From the NCBI GenBank assembly GCA_039545295.1, contig BCIK01000013.1, positions 124,001 through 188,000 on the forward strand: a stretch of DNA of 64,000 nucleotides, given 5' to 3'. Under the pieces are notes generated by a model, which was given only the letters and a program-made list of their open reading frames with translations, did no database searches and was not told where the DNA came from. This document shows positions 12,482-24,348 of this stretch, in pieces (the first letter of the stretch is position 1; every line of letters starts with the position of its first letter). A program made the translations under genes and the position numbers. The DNA is from Udeniomyces pyricola. Taxonomy: Eukaryota; Basidiomycota; Tremellomycetes; Cystofilobasidiales; Mrakiaceae.

Positions 12482-14333
12482 ATGCGGTAACGGAAGGAGA
12501 GAGTTTGAAAAAGCTGGCGTTTGGGAGCGAGGATATGGGAAGGGGATATGAATGGGATATGAATGGGTAGAAGATGGGTTAGAGGGATGACGGATGAAGG
12601 GGATCGGATGGAAAAGGGGAGTAGAAGAAGAAGAAGAGTGCAACAGGCCGGATGCCGCTCAAGGAATGGGTTCACCAGGAAGAAAAATATATATTGAAAC
12701 ATCCGCATTAACCCAACCGTTCACACAAGGCTCTAATTACAACGACTCTCCTCAGATCCCATCTCGTCAGCTGGAACGTATCCCAACGTCACGATCATCC
12801 GCCCTTGGACTCGGCAGAAACCACAAGGTGTAAACGACGCAGGGCCCGAGGGCATACTCTTCCCCTTTCGACACGCATGGATAGCAAGAGTGATGCTTAC
12901 GTTACGTAGAGGAGCCGAATCAAACAGACGTACGTCACACGAAAGCTCAACCTACAGATCGTCGTGAGAGTGTCGTGACCGCGCGAGAAAATCCATATAG
13001 CTCGTGATGACATCCGTTTCTCCTTCTTCTTCTTTTTTCTTCTTTTTCTTCTTCTTCTTCTTTCTGTTCTTGCTTCTTCACGCTCGTACAATCCGATTCG
13101 GTTCCTACGCGCTTGTCCAAAAAAAAAAAAAAATCTTCCAATTTTTTTTCTCTGTTTCGTTTCCCCCCCCCTTTTCCTACTTTAGTCCTCATCATGCGCT
13201 TTTCTCCATCCCATTCTTAACAAGATCCCTCAATGAACCCCCCTCCCCCCCCCAGTGATCCTTAATATACCATCGCCATCCGTTTTTTTTTTCGCTTGTC
13301 ATACGTTGGAATCCCTCGCCATCAAACTCATCACCCAGTTCAACCTCATCTCTCTACCTCTTGCAAGGGGTAACCCCCCCCCTCCCCCCCTTCCACTTTT
13401 CCCGAACCCAAAAGACGAAAGCGATATATACGTTAGGCTTTTCAGGAGAAAGCGACCGACCGTCGGATCAGGTGGTTTCATTGGATTTATCTTTGTTCCA
13501 TCGTATCTCGGTTGGGTTGGGTTGGGTTTTGGAATTCCGCGTAGAGGGAAGACCTGGTCTCAGCTAGCTGACGCGTATCCTTGATAGAGGGGTGGGTAGA
13601 AGGCTCGAAGGCTTCACGTTGGTATCCAAGGGTTCCAAGGGTTTATTTAGGAACCGAGAGGTAGAGTCGTAATATGAGATGACATAGAGCAAGCAAGAAG
13701 AAAGAAGGCCACACGAGGAACAAAGGAGAGAAGAAGAGGAGGAAAACAAGAACGGTGGTTGCAAGAACTCGATAAGAAGAGGAAGAGACAGGTGAAGAGT
13801 GAACTGAGAGAGAGAAGGGGGGGGGGGGGAGCAATGAAAACGCGAAAAGGAAGATGAAACGGATGAGAAGGGGACGATGGAACTCAGATTGGAGAGGACG
13901 ACGAAGTTCAGCGATGATGTCAAAGAGTGACTTATCGCACGATGATGATGTAGAGATATGCGAGTAGTGCAAGAGAGGAAACAGAAAGGTAGTCACGAAT
14001 ATCGGATAAGGAGGGGTAGATGTGAAGTAAAGCGATGATCGGTGAGTGATTGGGTCACAGAGAGTTATATATGAGTAAATGAATGTATGAAGATGGAGAG
14101 AAAGAGGGTGAAAGTGGGCTTAGTTTGCAGCCTGTAAGGAATCAGAATAGACAAAAAGGGGGGGGGGGGGAGGTGTGCGACAGTGAACGCGAGGTAGGAG
14201 TCAGTCCCGCTTTCGCTTTCGATGATTACAAACGTGTACACTGTCTCGTGTTGTTTCGACTTCCGGAACAGATCGCAGCAGCAATCAAAAGGAAAAAAAA
14301 AAGGATGGCCAGGAAAGAAAAGAATCGACGTAC
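12482..14333. other. unresolved region between CDC26 and FCF1
   Basis: This 1.85-kb stretch is dominated by simple sequence: a CTT-rich tract near 13020-13070, A and T runs near 13120-13150, and C/G runs near 13170, 13245, 13375, 13820 and 14160. Long open frames on both strands are low-complexity. The only compact coding-like signal is the minus-strand block at 12733-13013, listed separately. The last short exon or the 3' UTR of FCF1 probably lies at the right edge. Confidence 0.4.
12733..13013 (-). CDS. candidate small gene, unrecognised
   Basis: A minus-strand ATG at 13013 opens MSSRAIWIFSR. Two further blocks read VELSCDVRLFDSAPLRN and then GKSMPSGPASF..CGFCRVQGRM, ending at a TAG at 12733-12735. 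Joining them needs introns of only about 28 and 36 bases, shorter than others in this window, so the model is weak. The amino-acid composition looks coding (mixed, not repetitive, with a CGFC pair). I do not recognise a family. It could instead be the last exons of a gene whose 5' part I failed to find in the CT-rich DNA to the right. Confidence 0.22.
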
Positions 14334-16043
14334 ACCACCGTCCGGCAACCTTTCGACTTGGTATCGCCGACTGACGATGTACATCAGCGGAACTCCCGGA
14401 ACTTTTCGGATACGCCGACGAAGGTCTCGATCGCACTGTTTCGACCGTCCAAAGAGAGGGATGAAGGAAGGGATGGGAAGCGAAGAAGAGGACGAGGCGA
14501 AGTTCAAAAGAGGGGCGAAAGGAGAAGAGTACAAGAACAGGCAGGTCGAGATGAGAAGGAGTGTGGTGAAGCAGGCGATCAGTATTCTATTCTGATTCCA
14601 CTAACTCAATAAGGGAACAAATGAAGGAAATAGAGAAGGGTGAGGAGGAGAACAGGAAAGGGTTTACTGACAGTAGCAACGATATAGCATTTCGAGATGG
14701 TGACACGGTGAACGAGGCAGTCATCGGCGTAGTTGCCTTGGTCTGCATAACATGTCAATGGAAAAGATCAAGACCAAAGGAAAAAAAGCTCTGTAAACAT
14801 GTGTTTCGTGGGGAAGAGACCGGGAGGTATAGAGCGTTGATGAAGATTATGATGAAGAAAACCTGAGGGCAGACGAACGGGAACAAGGGAGACGTTCGAA
14901 TCGAGGGTCTCGTGCGATTCTACAAGTGCGTTTCCCAAGAGGAGGTGAAGCAGAACAAGAATATTGTACAATTCAGTTTTGAGCTATACGAATAAGACAT
15001 TTCAAAAATGAAGGTCAAACATGATAGAATGGTCGACTACGCACTTGAGCGCCATTCGATACTTTGGACCGAGCTTCTCCAACTCGGCCATGACACAGTC
15101 TGTTATCGTGGGGATACCTGTCCAATCGAAACGGGACCAGCACGACCACCCCCAACCAGCGTAATTGAGACCAAGCTAAACGTCAGCACCACTACTCCAA
15201 GGGTTGTATGCTCTCTTGATCGACTGTCCAGACGCGTATTTCCTTTCTCCCTCTCTTTGTACGCTAGTGTAAGCTAAACAACGGAGGACTTACACTTGGC
15301 GAACAGGCAGTCCATCATACCTTGGACGAGCTCGAGCTTGTTTTGAAGTGAGTGGTTGATGAAATTGGTATCAACGAGGACGCGATAAGGGGGACCAAGG
15401 GCGGGGTTGTGGGACAGGAAGAGTGAGGCCGAAGCGGCGGGACTGAAGATCATCCAGTGCAGCAAAAATTAGAAACGGAATGTGAAACAGAACGTCAGTG
15501 AGAAAACGAGACCCCAGAAGATGTGGAGGACAAGCATAAGAGTTGTTTCTGAGGGGAGATGCTTGGTATGCGTGCTGGGCGAGACAGTGTGTGGCGACTA
15601 TGCACTACACTCCATAAGTCCATGGTCGTGCACGCAGATCAATCGGTCCCTCCGCCCCCTCCCGGCCCAACCCTTCCATCGTCTACACACTCGATTGTGC
15701 ACTGCTCTTCTCCCTGTAAATGTCCCACCAATTGAAAGCACAAGCGGGTGGCCTCCATATTGAAAGCAGAAAGCTTACACATGCTTAGCGGCCTCGGCTT
15801 TCTTCTCGTCTGCCTCCTTCTTGGCGGCCTTTTCCGCGTTAGCTTTCCTGTAAAGTGAGTGAGTGATTGGGGGAGTGTGTGGGTTAGAAGGTATGTTCTG
15901 AATGGATGATGGCGGTGACTGATCGACGTGAAGTTGGAGAAAGAGAGCAGGAAGAGGAGGATCGAGACGGACAATCGCGGGTCGGCAGGGTTGATCATGC
16001 GCTTGACGGCGGCAAACTTTCTGGTCTTTTTAGCTTTTCCCAT
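14334..16043 (-). CDS. FCF1, PIN-domain rRNA processing factor of the SSU processome
   Basis: Seven exons close in phase: 15973-16043, 15779-15847, 15294-15442, 15045-15117, 14879-14919, 14672-14742 and 14334-14435. The protein starts [19 protein letters not shown], as in all FCF1 proteins. It then carries [19 protein letters not shown] (PIN motif with the first acidic residue), [36 protein letters not shown], and [20 protein letters not shown], ending [11 protein letters not shown]1 (Utp24) is the nucleolar endonuclease thought to cut pre-rRNA at sites A1 and A2 during 18S maturation, and it is essential in yeast. The conserved PIN Asp residues (DTN, TDC, ADD, CDRD) are all present. The first intron uses an unusual GTCCGT donor. 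What follows VERLPDGG is not settled: a donor GTACGT suggests one more small exon downstream. The gene is divergent from TAF5. Confidence 0.93.
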
Positions 16044-16830
16044 GATGAATAAGTGGGTGTGTGGGTGGTGTGAGCGAAGTTGAGAGCCAAAGAAGGAAAG
16101 GGATGAGTGACGGTGAGTGGACGCGTGGGTGGGTGGAGGGTGGGCAGTCCTGGCTTGGCCAGGGAGGGGAAAGTCAAAGACGAAATCCGTTGGACGATTC
16201 ATCGAAAGCTGTGTTCGCCTCGCCCTATGCGATGGCGGTCTGCGGAGCTTGAACGGAGCTTGAACGGAGCTTGAACGGAGCTCATACATGCACTTGATGA
16301 GCGTGATCACGTTGGCGCGTCCAACGTCCAACGTGCCAACGACGACGACGACGGTGATCGTTCACCCTTCCATCCATTCATCCTTCCTTCCTTCCTTCCT
16401 TCCCCTTGGCGTCCCTTTGCCCATCTTCCTCACCACACTCTACAAAACTCAGACCCGTCAGTCACCTCTCCATATCCTATCCTCATCTTCACGTTCCTCC
16501 CACTCAGCCATCCCTCCCCCTTCCATTAATTACCTCAACTCACACGACGCGTCCCCCCGCCCAGATCGCGTGTCTTTTGACGCGGTTGTCATCCACCCTG
16601 TCCAACCCAAACACTACTACGCATCACCCCCATCGCACGCATTCCTGACATAGCTGAAATCTTACACCCATTCAGACCCGCCCCTCATCTGCCTACAGAT
16701 CATTTGTTCATTCCTCTCCGTCCACTAGCCGGCGCGCGGTGTCCTCCGTTCCCATTCCGATCTTCGCCGTCTTTCTCTCTCTCCACCCATCCCACCATAG
16801 CTCTTCATCCACCATCCACCTCAAAACTCC
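16044..16830. promoter_or_regulatory. divergent promoter region, FCF1 / TAF5
   Basis: This 787-base gap separates two housekeeping genes read outward. It contains the 11-base tandem repeat at 16243-16282, a CCTT tetranucleotide run near 16383-16402, and a CT-rich, C-rich leader up to the TAF5 ATG. No exon was recognised. Confidence 0.55.
16243..16282. repeat. tandem repeat, 11-base unit CGGAGCTTGAA, about 3.6 copies
   Basis: Three perfect copies plus a partial copy sit head to tail about 200 bases upstream of the FCF1 start. Each unit contains AGCT and ends GAA. A role as a factor-binding array is possible but unproven. Confidence 0.85.
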
Positions 16831-19800
16831 ATGGCACCCCCACTGAATGTACCTCCCGGCTCGAAAGCCGCTTCGTCCGCCCCGTCATTTCCTGCAGGTC
16901 TCTCCGAGACCGATCCGGCGTATAACGACGTCGTGCTCTCGTTTCTGAAAAAGCGGGGATATGCCAAAGCTGAAGAGGTCCTCAGACGGGAGATTGAAGG
17001 GGGCAAAGATGAACTGCAGACACTTGCAGGGTCAACCTCAAAGAGTGGTTCTGCGATAGCTACAGGTGGTGGTAGTGGAGCGAACAGTGCATCGGCCACA
17101 ACTGGGGGAGCAGTAGGAGGAGCAACAGCAGGAGGAGCAGCAGCAGCCCCTCTACCCTCCCACCCTATCTCAGCCCCGCCCTCGGGCCCATCTACGACCA
17201 ACACCGTCTCATTGCAAACTCTCATCAACCGCAACGCGCCAACTGGCAATCCATCGGGCAGCGTCCCTGGCATGGTTCGACCCCTCACGGGGAACCCCGC
17301 GAGCGATCAAGCATCCATCTTTAACGTCCTTCTCAACACCCTCCCTTCTTCCACTCTCGCTGCTCTCAATCTTCCTGGCCCAGCGGCCATTGCCCTCGAG
17401 CGCGAACGAAAAGAACGATCAAAAGCTCAGCAGAGTGCAATCGCGGGAAATGACATCAAAATCCTCGAGCCGACGGAACGTATTCGCGGGTATGAGTTAC
17501 TCAAGGAATGGGTCGAATCGAGCCTCGAGTGTTGGAAAGCCGAGTTGAGGCCGCTCGTGTTTCCAGTGTTCGTCCACACATACCTTGACCTCATTGCGAC
17601 TGATTTCAACCAGTCTGCCCGGGGATTTTTCAATCGTCACGCGAGGGAGCACGTCGGGCTCCATGCGGCCCCTCTTCGGATCTTGAGCAAAGTCGGGCGT
17701 AAAGAGCAGATGGTCGGCAATGGCGTCGGGGAGGAGCTTGTCAAGCGGTTTAGAGGCGAAAAGTATGTTGTCAGGATGAGCCGAGGAGCATTTGGACTGG
17801 TCGTCGGTTGGTTGAGCAGTGGTGGGGTTGAGGGCGAGTGGGACGTGGGAGGCGGAGGCGGCGTTGGGGGTAAAGAGCGCGGCAAGGAGGCCGTTCGAGG
17901 CGTCGTCAACGAGCGAATCAAGATTGATGGTGCGTTCTACGGCAATTGTGTTCTCTTTATCTTTCTCCACGTGTTCGAGATTATATCTGCAAAGACGAAC
18001 ACTGATGATATTTCTTTCGTGTTGGCGTGGTTTCTATGCTTGTTCTTAGTCGCCGATTCAACGAAACCCATTTCGGCTCTTGCCATCTTGTCCGACACTG
18101 GCCTCATCTCTGCCCATATTCCAGCTCCTCTTGCTCCCTCATCTGATGATCCCAGTTCCTCCACCACAAACTCCTCAAACTCTGCCCCAGCCACTGCCAC
18201 TACTTCCGCCGGTCCAACTACCGCCGCAAAGGGAAGTTCCACCGCTGCTGCCGCTGCTGCTGCTGCTGCCGCCGCCGCAGCCGCCAAAACGGCAGACATC
18301 AAACCTTCACCGACAGCCTTCAACGACTCCCAGCCCCAACTTAAGCTTGGTATCCCGACCATCTCGGAAAAGCTGGCGGATGAAGTCAAGAGAGTACTCA
18401 AAAAGACGGACCTTGACGAGGCCTCGGCGGCCTTTGCAGAGAAAGCCGCAGCAACAGCGGCTGCTGCAGCCGCATCGACCGAAGGCGAGGGTGGGGCGGG
18501 AAGTAACAACGCCATGGACGTCGATTCCTCTGCCAACCCAACAACCTCTCAGTCTCAACCCCCGGCCGCCCCGACTCCTCACTTGACGTTACCTCCTATC
18601 CCGTCCTTCACAACCCCCGTCTCGGACCCCTCCTTGGTTCTTCCATCCCAGCAAGATCTTCCGCCATACCCCGTCAACTTTCGCGCGTTCGACATCAAAC
18701 GCGAAGTGCAAAAAGTATTGGATTCGCGTAAACGGCTCAAGCTTGGTCCTGTCTCTTCCACTTCCGCCTCGTCGTCTTCAACAACCACCACCACAGCTGC
18801 CTCAGGATCAAACAACTTCCATTTAGACGATGCGCGTTGGGAGAGTGCTGGGGTCGAAACCCGTGTCGGCCTCCCAAGCGTGTGCGCCTATACGTTCCAT
18901 GATGGCGGCGAAGGTGTGACCAGCGTCAAATTTAGCCCCGATTCTAGCCTCGTCGCCGCCGGATCCGAGGAGAGCGTCATTCGCGTCTGGAGCTTGAAGG
19001 GGGAAAAATTGAAAGGGTTGAAGAGTGATTTCGATGCGAGTAATGTTAGAGATCGTGAGTTTTTTTTTCCTTCTTTTATATTGCAGGGGTTTTTCATATC
19101 TTCCTCTTGATCTCTCTCGTATCATGTCATACTGACATGCCTTGTGCTTTCTTCTTTTCCTGCACTATCTTCGTCCTTCCACCAGATGCATCCCTCAAAA
19201 AGCAGCGTCAAAAGCCTGGGACGCCCATGCGCAAACTCATCGGTCATTCCGGTCCAGTCTACTCCCTCTCCTTCTCCCCTCTTGCTGGTTCGGCTTCTCC
19301 TCCTCGACACATGCTTTCCTCGTCCCAGGATGGCACGGTCCGCCTCTGGTCTCTGGATACCTGGTCCGGCATCGTCGCGTACAAAGGCCATCAAGAGCCC
19401 GTGTGGGACGTCGAGTGGGGTCCGATGGGCGTCTACTTCGCTAGTGGCAGTCGGGATCGAACGGCCAGGGTTTGGTGTACGGAACGAAAAGAGGCGTTGA
19501 GGATGATGGTAGGACATTTAGGGGATGTCGATGTGAGTTCGCAAATTTTGAGAAGAAGGGGGTTTTGCCCGGTTTCTGTCCGGGTGTTTTGATGGAATCG
19601 TATGCAAAGAGAATTCTCATTGCTCTTCTTTCTTTTTTCTTTTCTTCTCCTTCGTTCCTTCTTTATTCACTTCACGTTTTCCCAGGTCGTCAAATTCCAC
19701 CCCAACTCGCTCTACCTCGCGACGGGTTCGTCCGACCGAACGTGTCGTCTCTGGGATGTCCAACGCGGCTCGTGCGTGCGTCTCTTTGTCGGCCATCACG

Positions 19801-20786
19801 ACAATGCCATCTCTGCGCTTGCCATCTCGCCTTGTGGTCGATATCTCGCCTCGGCCGCCGAAGACCACGCTATCGGGCTTTGGGACCTCGGGTCCGGTCG
19901 GCTCGTCAAGCGCATGGAAGGCCACGAAGGTCGCATCAACAGTCTGGCATGGGAAGAAGGGAACGGAGGGATTTTGGTCAGTGGTGGAGGGGATTGTACA
20001 GTGAGAGTTTGGGATACGAAGAAGGAAGGAAAGGAAGGGGAGGGTAAGATCGTAGGAGGTTTGGGGGGAGCATCAGCCGGTGGTGGAGGGAGTGGTTCTA
20101 CCCTTTTGGGAGGAGGAGGAGGCGGAGGTGCAGGTGCAGGATCTCTCATGAGTTCGACCACATCCAACACTTTGCCTTCATCGACTCACGCTGGCTTGTT
20201 ATCCCCTCCAAATGGCGGCTTCAAACGACGCAAGTTAGAGATCCCAAATACCCTCGGCGGCAGCAGCGGTGGGGCCAGCCACGTCAACCGCGGCCTCTTT
20301 GGCGCGATCAAGGGAGAATTACCGATGGGTCCCAGAGGAGGAGAGTTTGGTGGTGGTGGAGCAAGGTTATCGAGTGGGAACCCAGGGGTCATTGGAGGCG
20401 TCTTGGCAGGGGGACCCTTGGGTGGTCTAGGGGGATCAACGAGGATCGGAATCGAAGATCCAAGGTGGGTTTTTTTTTCGTTTTGTTTTTCTTCTTGCTT
20501 CAAATCACACGTTGATTTGATCTGTTTCGTTTTTTTCCTCCCTCTCTCTTCATTGCCTTGACTCTCCATCCCCCCCTCCTATATCTAAACACCTTGTCGC
20601 CGTCATACTCGCTACTCTCTTTCTCTCTCTTTCCCCACTCTTCTCTCCTTTCCTCATTTCCACCTGCACAGCAATTCTCTTCTGACGACGTTCCCGACGA
20701 AGCGAACTCCTATTCTCAACGTTCAGTTCACCCCGCGCAACCTCTGCCTCGTCGCCGGGGTCTTTGACCCGTTTGAGCAGAGTTGA
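16831..20786 (+). CDS. TAF5, WD40 subunit of TFIID
   Basis: Five exons close exactly (16831-17929, 18050-19054, 19186-19532, 19686-20464, 20672-20786), giving 1,114 residues. Near residue 30 is a LisH-type helix (VVLSFLKKRGYAKAEEVL). Residues about 220-345 form the TAF5 NTD2 domain (YELLKEWVESSLECWKAEL, then LVFPVFVHTYLDL). After a long Ser/Ala-rich linker with a polyAla run near 18245-18290 comes the WD40 propeller, with repeats ending in RVWSL, RLWSL, RVWCT, RLWDV, GLWDL and RVWDT, including GHSGPVYSLSFSP and FASGSRDRTARVW. A Gly-rich insertion precedes the last exon, which ends RNLCLVAGVFDPFEQS. TAF5 scaffolds TFIID, and in yeast SAGA, by holding histone-fold TAF pairs on its NTD and propeller. 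Budding yeast Taf5 has 798 residues, so most of the extra length is linker. The gene is divergent from FCF1. Confidence 0.93.
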
Positions 20787-21467
20787 GAAAAGGAAGAGTA
20801 AAGGGGGAGGGTATGTGTGGCTGGATGGATACATGCTTTGGCTTTGCTTCTTCTGGATATGCTTTTCTGTTGCTTCGTTTCGTGGGGGAAGAAAAAAAAA
20901 AACTTTGAAGAAAAAGAAAGAGACGGGGAGGAAGGAAGCAAGCGAGGATGACAATATATGTGAAGGCCATACATATATCGGTGAAGCTTTCATACAACGG
21001 GGGTTCATGATTGAACGAAACAGAGTTATATGTAGTCGAGGAAGAAAGAACAAAGGGAAAACGTTTAGGGGGGGGAATCGATCGAGAAGGTATATGGTGA
21101 ATTCATTACATGAGAAGCGAAGTATTCAAGGAAGAAAAAAGAAGAAGAAGAAGTCATGAGGGAGTCGTTAGACAAAGAGGAAAAAATGAAAGAAAGAAAA
21201 AAAAAGAGATGAAAACGAAAGGAGAGAAAGAAAAACAAAAGGAGAAAAAAAAAGGGAAAAGGAGAAAAGGACTGATGGATTGGATTGGTTGGAAGAGAGG
21301 TTTCTATTAGGAATTGATAGAGAGAGAGAAAGAACGCTTGGATGAAAGAGAGGAAGTTTGGAGGTTTCTTAGAAGGGCCAAAGGAAACCAGAGCGAGAGA
21401 GAGAGAGAGCTGAGAGAGACAGAATAAGACAGAGAGGGAAAATTGAGATCGGATCGGATGGATTCGA
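20787..21467. other. convergent 3' region between TAF5 and the secreted protein gene
   Basis: This is 681 bases of strongly purine-rich sequence on the plus strand (AGA, GAAA and A runs, with GAGA repeats at 21395-21420). No exon was seen. The two genes converge here, so both 3' UTRs must lie in it. Confidence 0.55.
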
Positions 21468-23002
21468 TCAAGGCAAGACTGAGACAGCTTCACAAAGCTT
21501 GTAAATCCCCTTCTTCTCGCTCTGACTTTGCAAATCGAGGTACGCCTTCCTATCTTCTGGGCAAATGTTGGTTCCCTCTGGGATCTTGTATCCGAGCGCT
21601 TCGACGTCCAAGCAGATCGATACGAGAGGTGTCCCGTTTGGATCGGTCGAGATCTGAGAGATTCGGTCGGAGGTATCGGAGTTGATGGAGGAGGTTTCGA
21701 TGGGGGTCGGACCGGTGAAGAAGGAAGAGCGGCGAGTAAGGGAAGAGAGGGAGATGGGTTGAGCAGGGCAGGAGATGAGACCTTTGGGAAGGGCCGTAGC
21801 GACAGCTCGGTAAGGGAGGAAAGAGAGCTTGATAAAGCCCTAGAGGAATCAATTCAAGAAAGAACGAATCAGGGAACCAGAACCCCTGCGAGTAAGTGAG
21901 AGAGAGAGAGAGAGATAAAACAGAAGAAAAAAACAAACCTTTCGGGGACCTCCCTCGCCACCTTCACCACCGACCTGCTTGACGTCCTCCTCGTTCGATC
22001 CTCCCGGCAACCCCAACGCATTCGCATCAATCGACTTCAAGATGCTCTCCAACGCCGACGAGATCGGGCTCGCGTCCTCGTCCTCATCGCCTCCTGTGGC
22101 GGCGTCCTTGCCCAAACCGTTCGATGAGGGAAGGAAAGCAGCTTTGTTGACGGCCTTGCCGAGACCACTACCGAAGAGAGTGTCGTCTCCAAGATCGAGG
22201 CCGAGACCGGAAAGGAGCGAGGGGTCGCTGGGGGTGGAGGAGGACGAAGAGGACGTCGGGGTAGTCGGTTCGGTAGGGTAGAGTGGGAGGATTTGGTTGT
22301 CGGCCACTCGAGAATCAGCCGCTGTAGAAAAGAAAAGGGAAAAGAAGGACAATAAAGAAATGTAAGTCAGCCCATCCATTCATCCATCCATCAGGACTGA
22401 TGCGGAACTATTAGGAAAAAAAAAACAGACTTCGAGCTGGTTCATAGTAATTAAAGGGATCAGACTCACTCTTGTCAGTATTGATGCCCAGGCCGAGAAC
22501 GTTGGTGTCTTGATCGTTGGGAGCTCCTGGGCATTCGACGCAACCTTCGTTCAAGGCCCCAACGTTGCCCGTCTTGGAAGAATCAACAGTGCCCTGTTTT
22601 GTTGTTTTTTTTTTGGGGGGGGGGGGGAATCAAAAGAAGGAGAGGAAAAGGAAATTCCAAATCAAGGAAGGCGGCGCGGGAGTTTAGTTTATGATTTTTT
22701 CTTCTTTTTTTGTTTTCTTCCTTCCGTCTTGCAATCCGGAGTGAGAGACTTACAAACTGCCTCCTCTGTTTGCCGACGTTCACCTGTGAGTTGGTCGTGG
22801 GCGAGTAGACGACATTAGGTCCAGAGCCGTACTGGAATGGGGTATCTCCGAGGAGTCTGGCGGCTCCAGGGGAGGAGGAAGAAGACGTCGTGCCGGAGCG
22901 GTGGTTGATGAGGGGTGAAGCCGGAGCGGCGAATGTTGGGGATGCGATGGAGAACGCAGCGAGGAGGGCGATGAGGGGAGTGGTAGGGGTCGAAGGTCGC
23001 AT
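21468..23002 (-). CDS. secreted six-cysteine protein of unknown function
   Basis: Four exons close in phase (22754-23002, 22470-22593, 21939-22321, 21468-21839), giving 375 residues. The N-terminus MRPSTPTTPLIALLAAFSIA followed by SPTFAAP is a typical signal peptide with a cleavage site after AFA/AAP. The middle is Ser/Pro/Gly/Asp-rich (linker-like, TSSSSSSTPSDPSLLSGLGL). The mature part contains six Cys: CVEC in exon 2, then ISCPAQ, VSICLDV, NICPEDR and YKLCEAVS in exon 4. The C-terminal block reads like a small folded domain (LDVEALGYKIPEG, then EKKGIYKLCEAVS). Even Cys number and a signal peptide suggest a disulfide-bonded extracellular or wall protein. I do not recognise the family. An alternative frame for exon 4 stays open longer upstream but lacks the regular Cys pattern. 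Confidence 0.68.
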
Positions 23003-24348
23003 GATGTCAGTAGCTGGGATGAGTAGTGTGGGGGAAGGTTGCTTGGTAGAGTAAGGGTAGGTGAGATTAAAGAGGGATGTGTCGCTGAGAGGAGGCGATG
23101 AGTTCTGAGAAGAGTTGCACTAGAGAGAGAAAAAGAGAGAGCTAGAGAGAGACAAGATGAGAAGCGGCAAGATGAGGATGGAAGTAAGTATGAGAACCCA
23201 AAGGCATGTCTGCTTTTTATCGCCTGTTGGTAACGTGGAGTGGGCTGGTGAAAGGGGCGACTGCATCCATCGAGAAGTGGATGTGCTGTATGTGGCGCAC
23301 ATCCGGGAGGCCATGGCGACACGGGGGACGATTGGAATGGCGAATGGCACGGCCAGACTGTTCATCGATCATTCCAAGCACGCCGAGCAGATCGATGGCG
23401 GGTGTTTCTTAGGGGCAATCGTTCTACTAGGCGTTGGCTGGCCTTGGATTTAGACAATCTCCATGCGAAGGGCCGGCCTCGCCTTCTGTTCAACAAACCT
23501 CACACGAGGGGGATCGAAGAAAGCAATCCCCACCGCCATTAGGGAACCCCCAAACGAAGAGTGGTTGAGAGAGGCTGCAGTATAAGGGGCGGCAAGACAG
23601 AGGGGTGTAGGCCGGAACAGCTATAAGTACAGTACTGCTGCAGGCCTCGATTTTTTTTTCTCCGGTCCGGCCCCGTCAGTCGACATTCCAATCTTCGCCA
23701 TGTCGGATGGCGCCGAGGCTGAGAGGTGGCCGAGAGCTGGCTAGCTGATTAGTGTACAGGTAAGTGAGTAGGAATGTGACCTGCAAATGTTGTGGTTGAT
23801 CGAGTTGAGCCTGTGGACGTCACAGAGAGATCATGCAAGAGGGTCGTCTTATGCTGATGGTCGAGGGCTGTCAAGCGTCACGTCAATCGACCACGATTAT
23901 AGGGGTATCGATCGACATGACTAATTCAAGGTTATATAGAACATCCTTAACAAACGCAACAAGGATAGGGGCACTGCCACACAACACGTATGACAAGTTC
24001 GCATCAGTATGACGTGAGCCGGTGATTACTAATATATGATAGTAGTACGTAACTCCCCACTTTTCAGTTGCATGTTGAACTGATATACGGTAGTACTGTA
24101 CTTGTACTACAGCTGGCCTACTAGAGCTGGCTAGCGAGTGATGGTCAAGTATCCGCAAAGCAATACTGGTTCCCATGCTTCCACTGTGGGATTCATCGTA
24201 TCACCTTAACGAGAGAGCGATACAGAAAAGACCGAAACAGAATGGAAACAAGGAAGAAAAATGTGATACACTTGAAACCAATCCCAACGGTCTGTCTACA
24301 TCCCAACATCGACCTTACACTCGTAGTTTATACTTCCTACAACTAAGC
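23003..24348. other. 1.35-kb gap upstream of the secreted protein gene
   Basis: It holds GAGA repeats near 23122-23150, a GC-rich stretch (23450-23560) and an AT-richer, STOP-dense stretch (23880-24170) with several GTAC/AGTAC words near 24040-24110. No exon or RNA gene was recognised. Confidence 0.45.

Noticed and set aside
16288..16653. Plus-strand frame in the TAF5 upstream region
   Set aside because: Composition (Ser, Pro, His, Leu) follows the CT/CA-rich leader; no motif, and TAF5 has its own ATG at 16831.
17937..18536. 199-codon minus-strand frame with long Ala runs
   Set aside because: It is the shadow of GC-rich, repeat-rich TAF5 coding sequence; no independent motif or start context.
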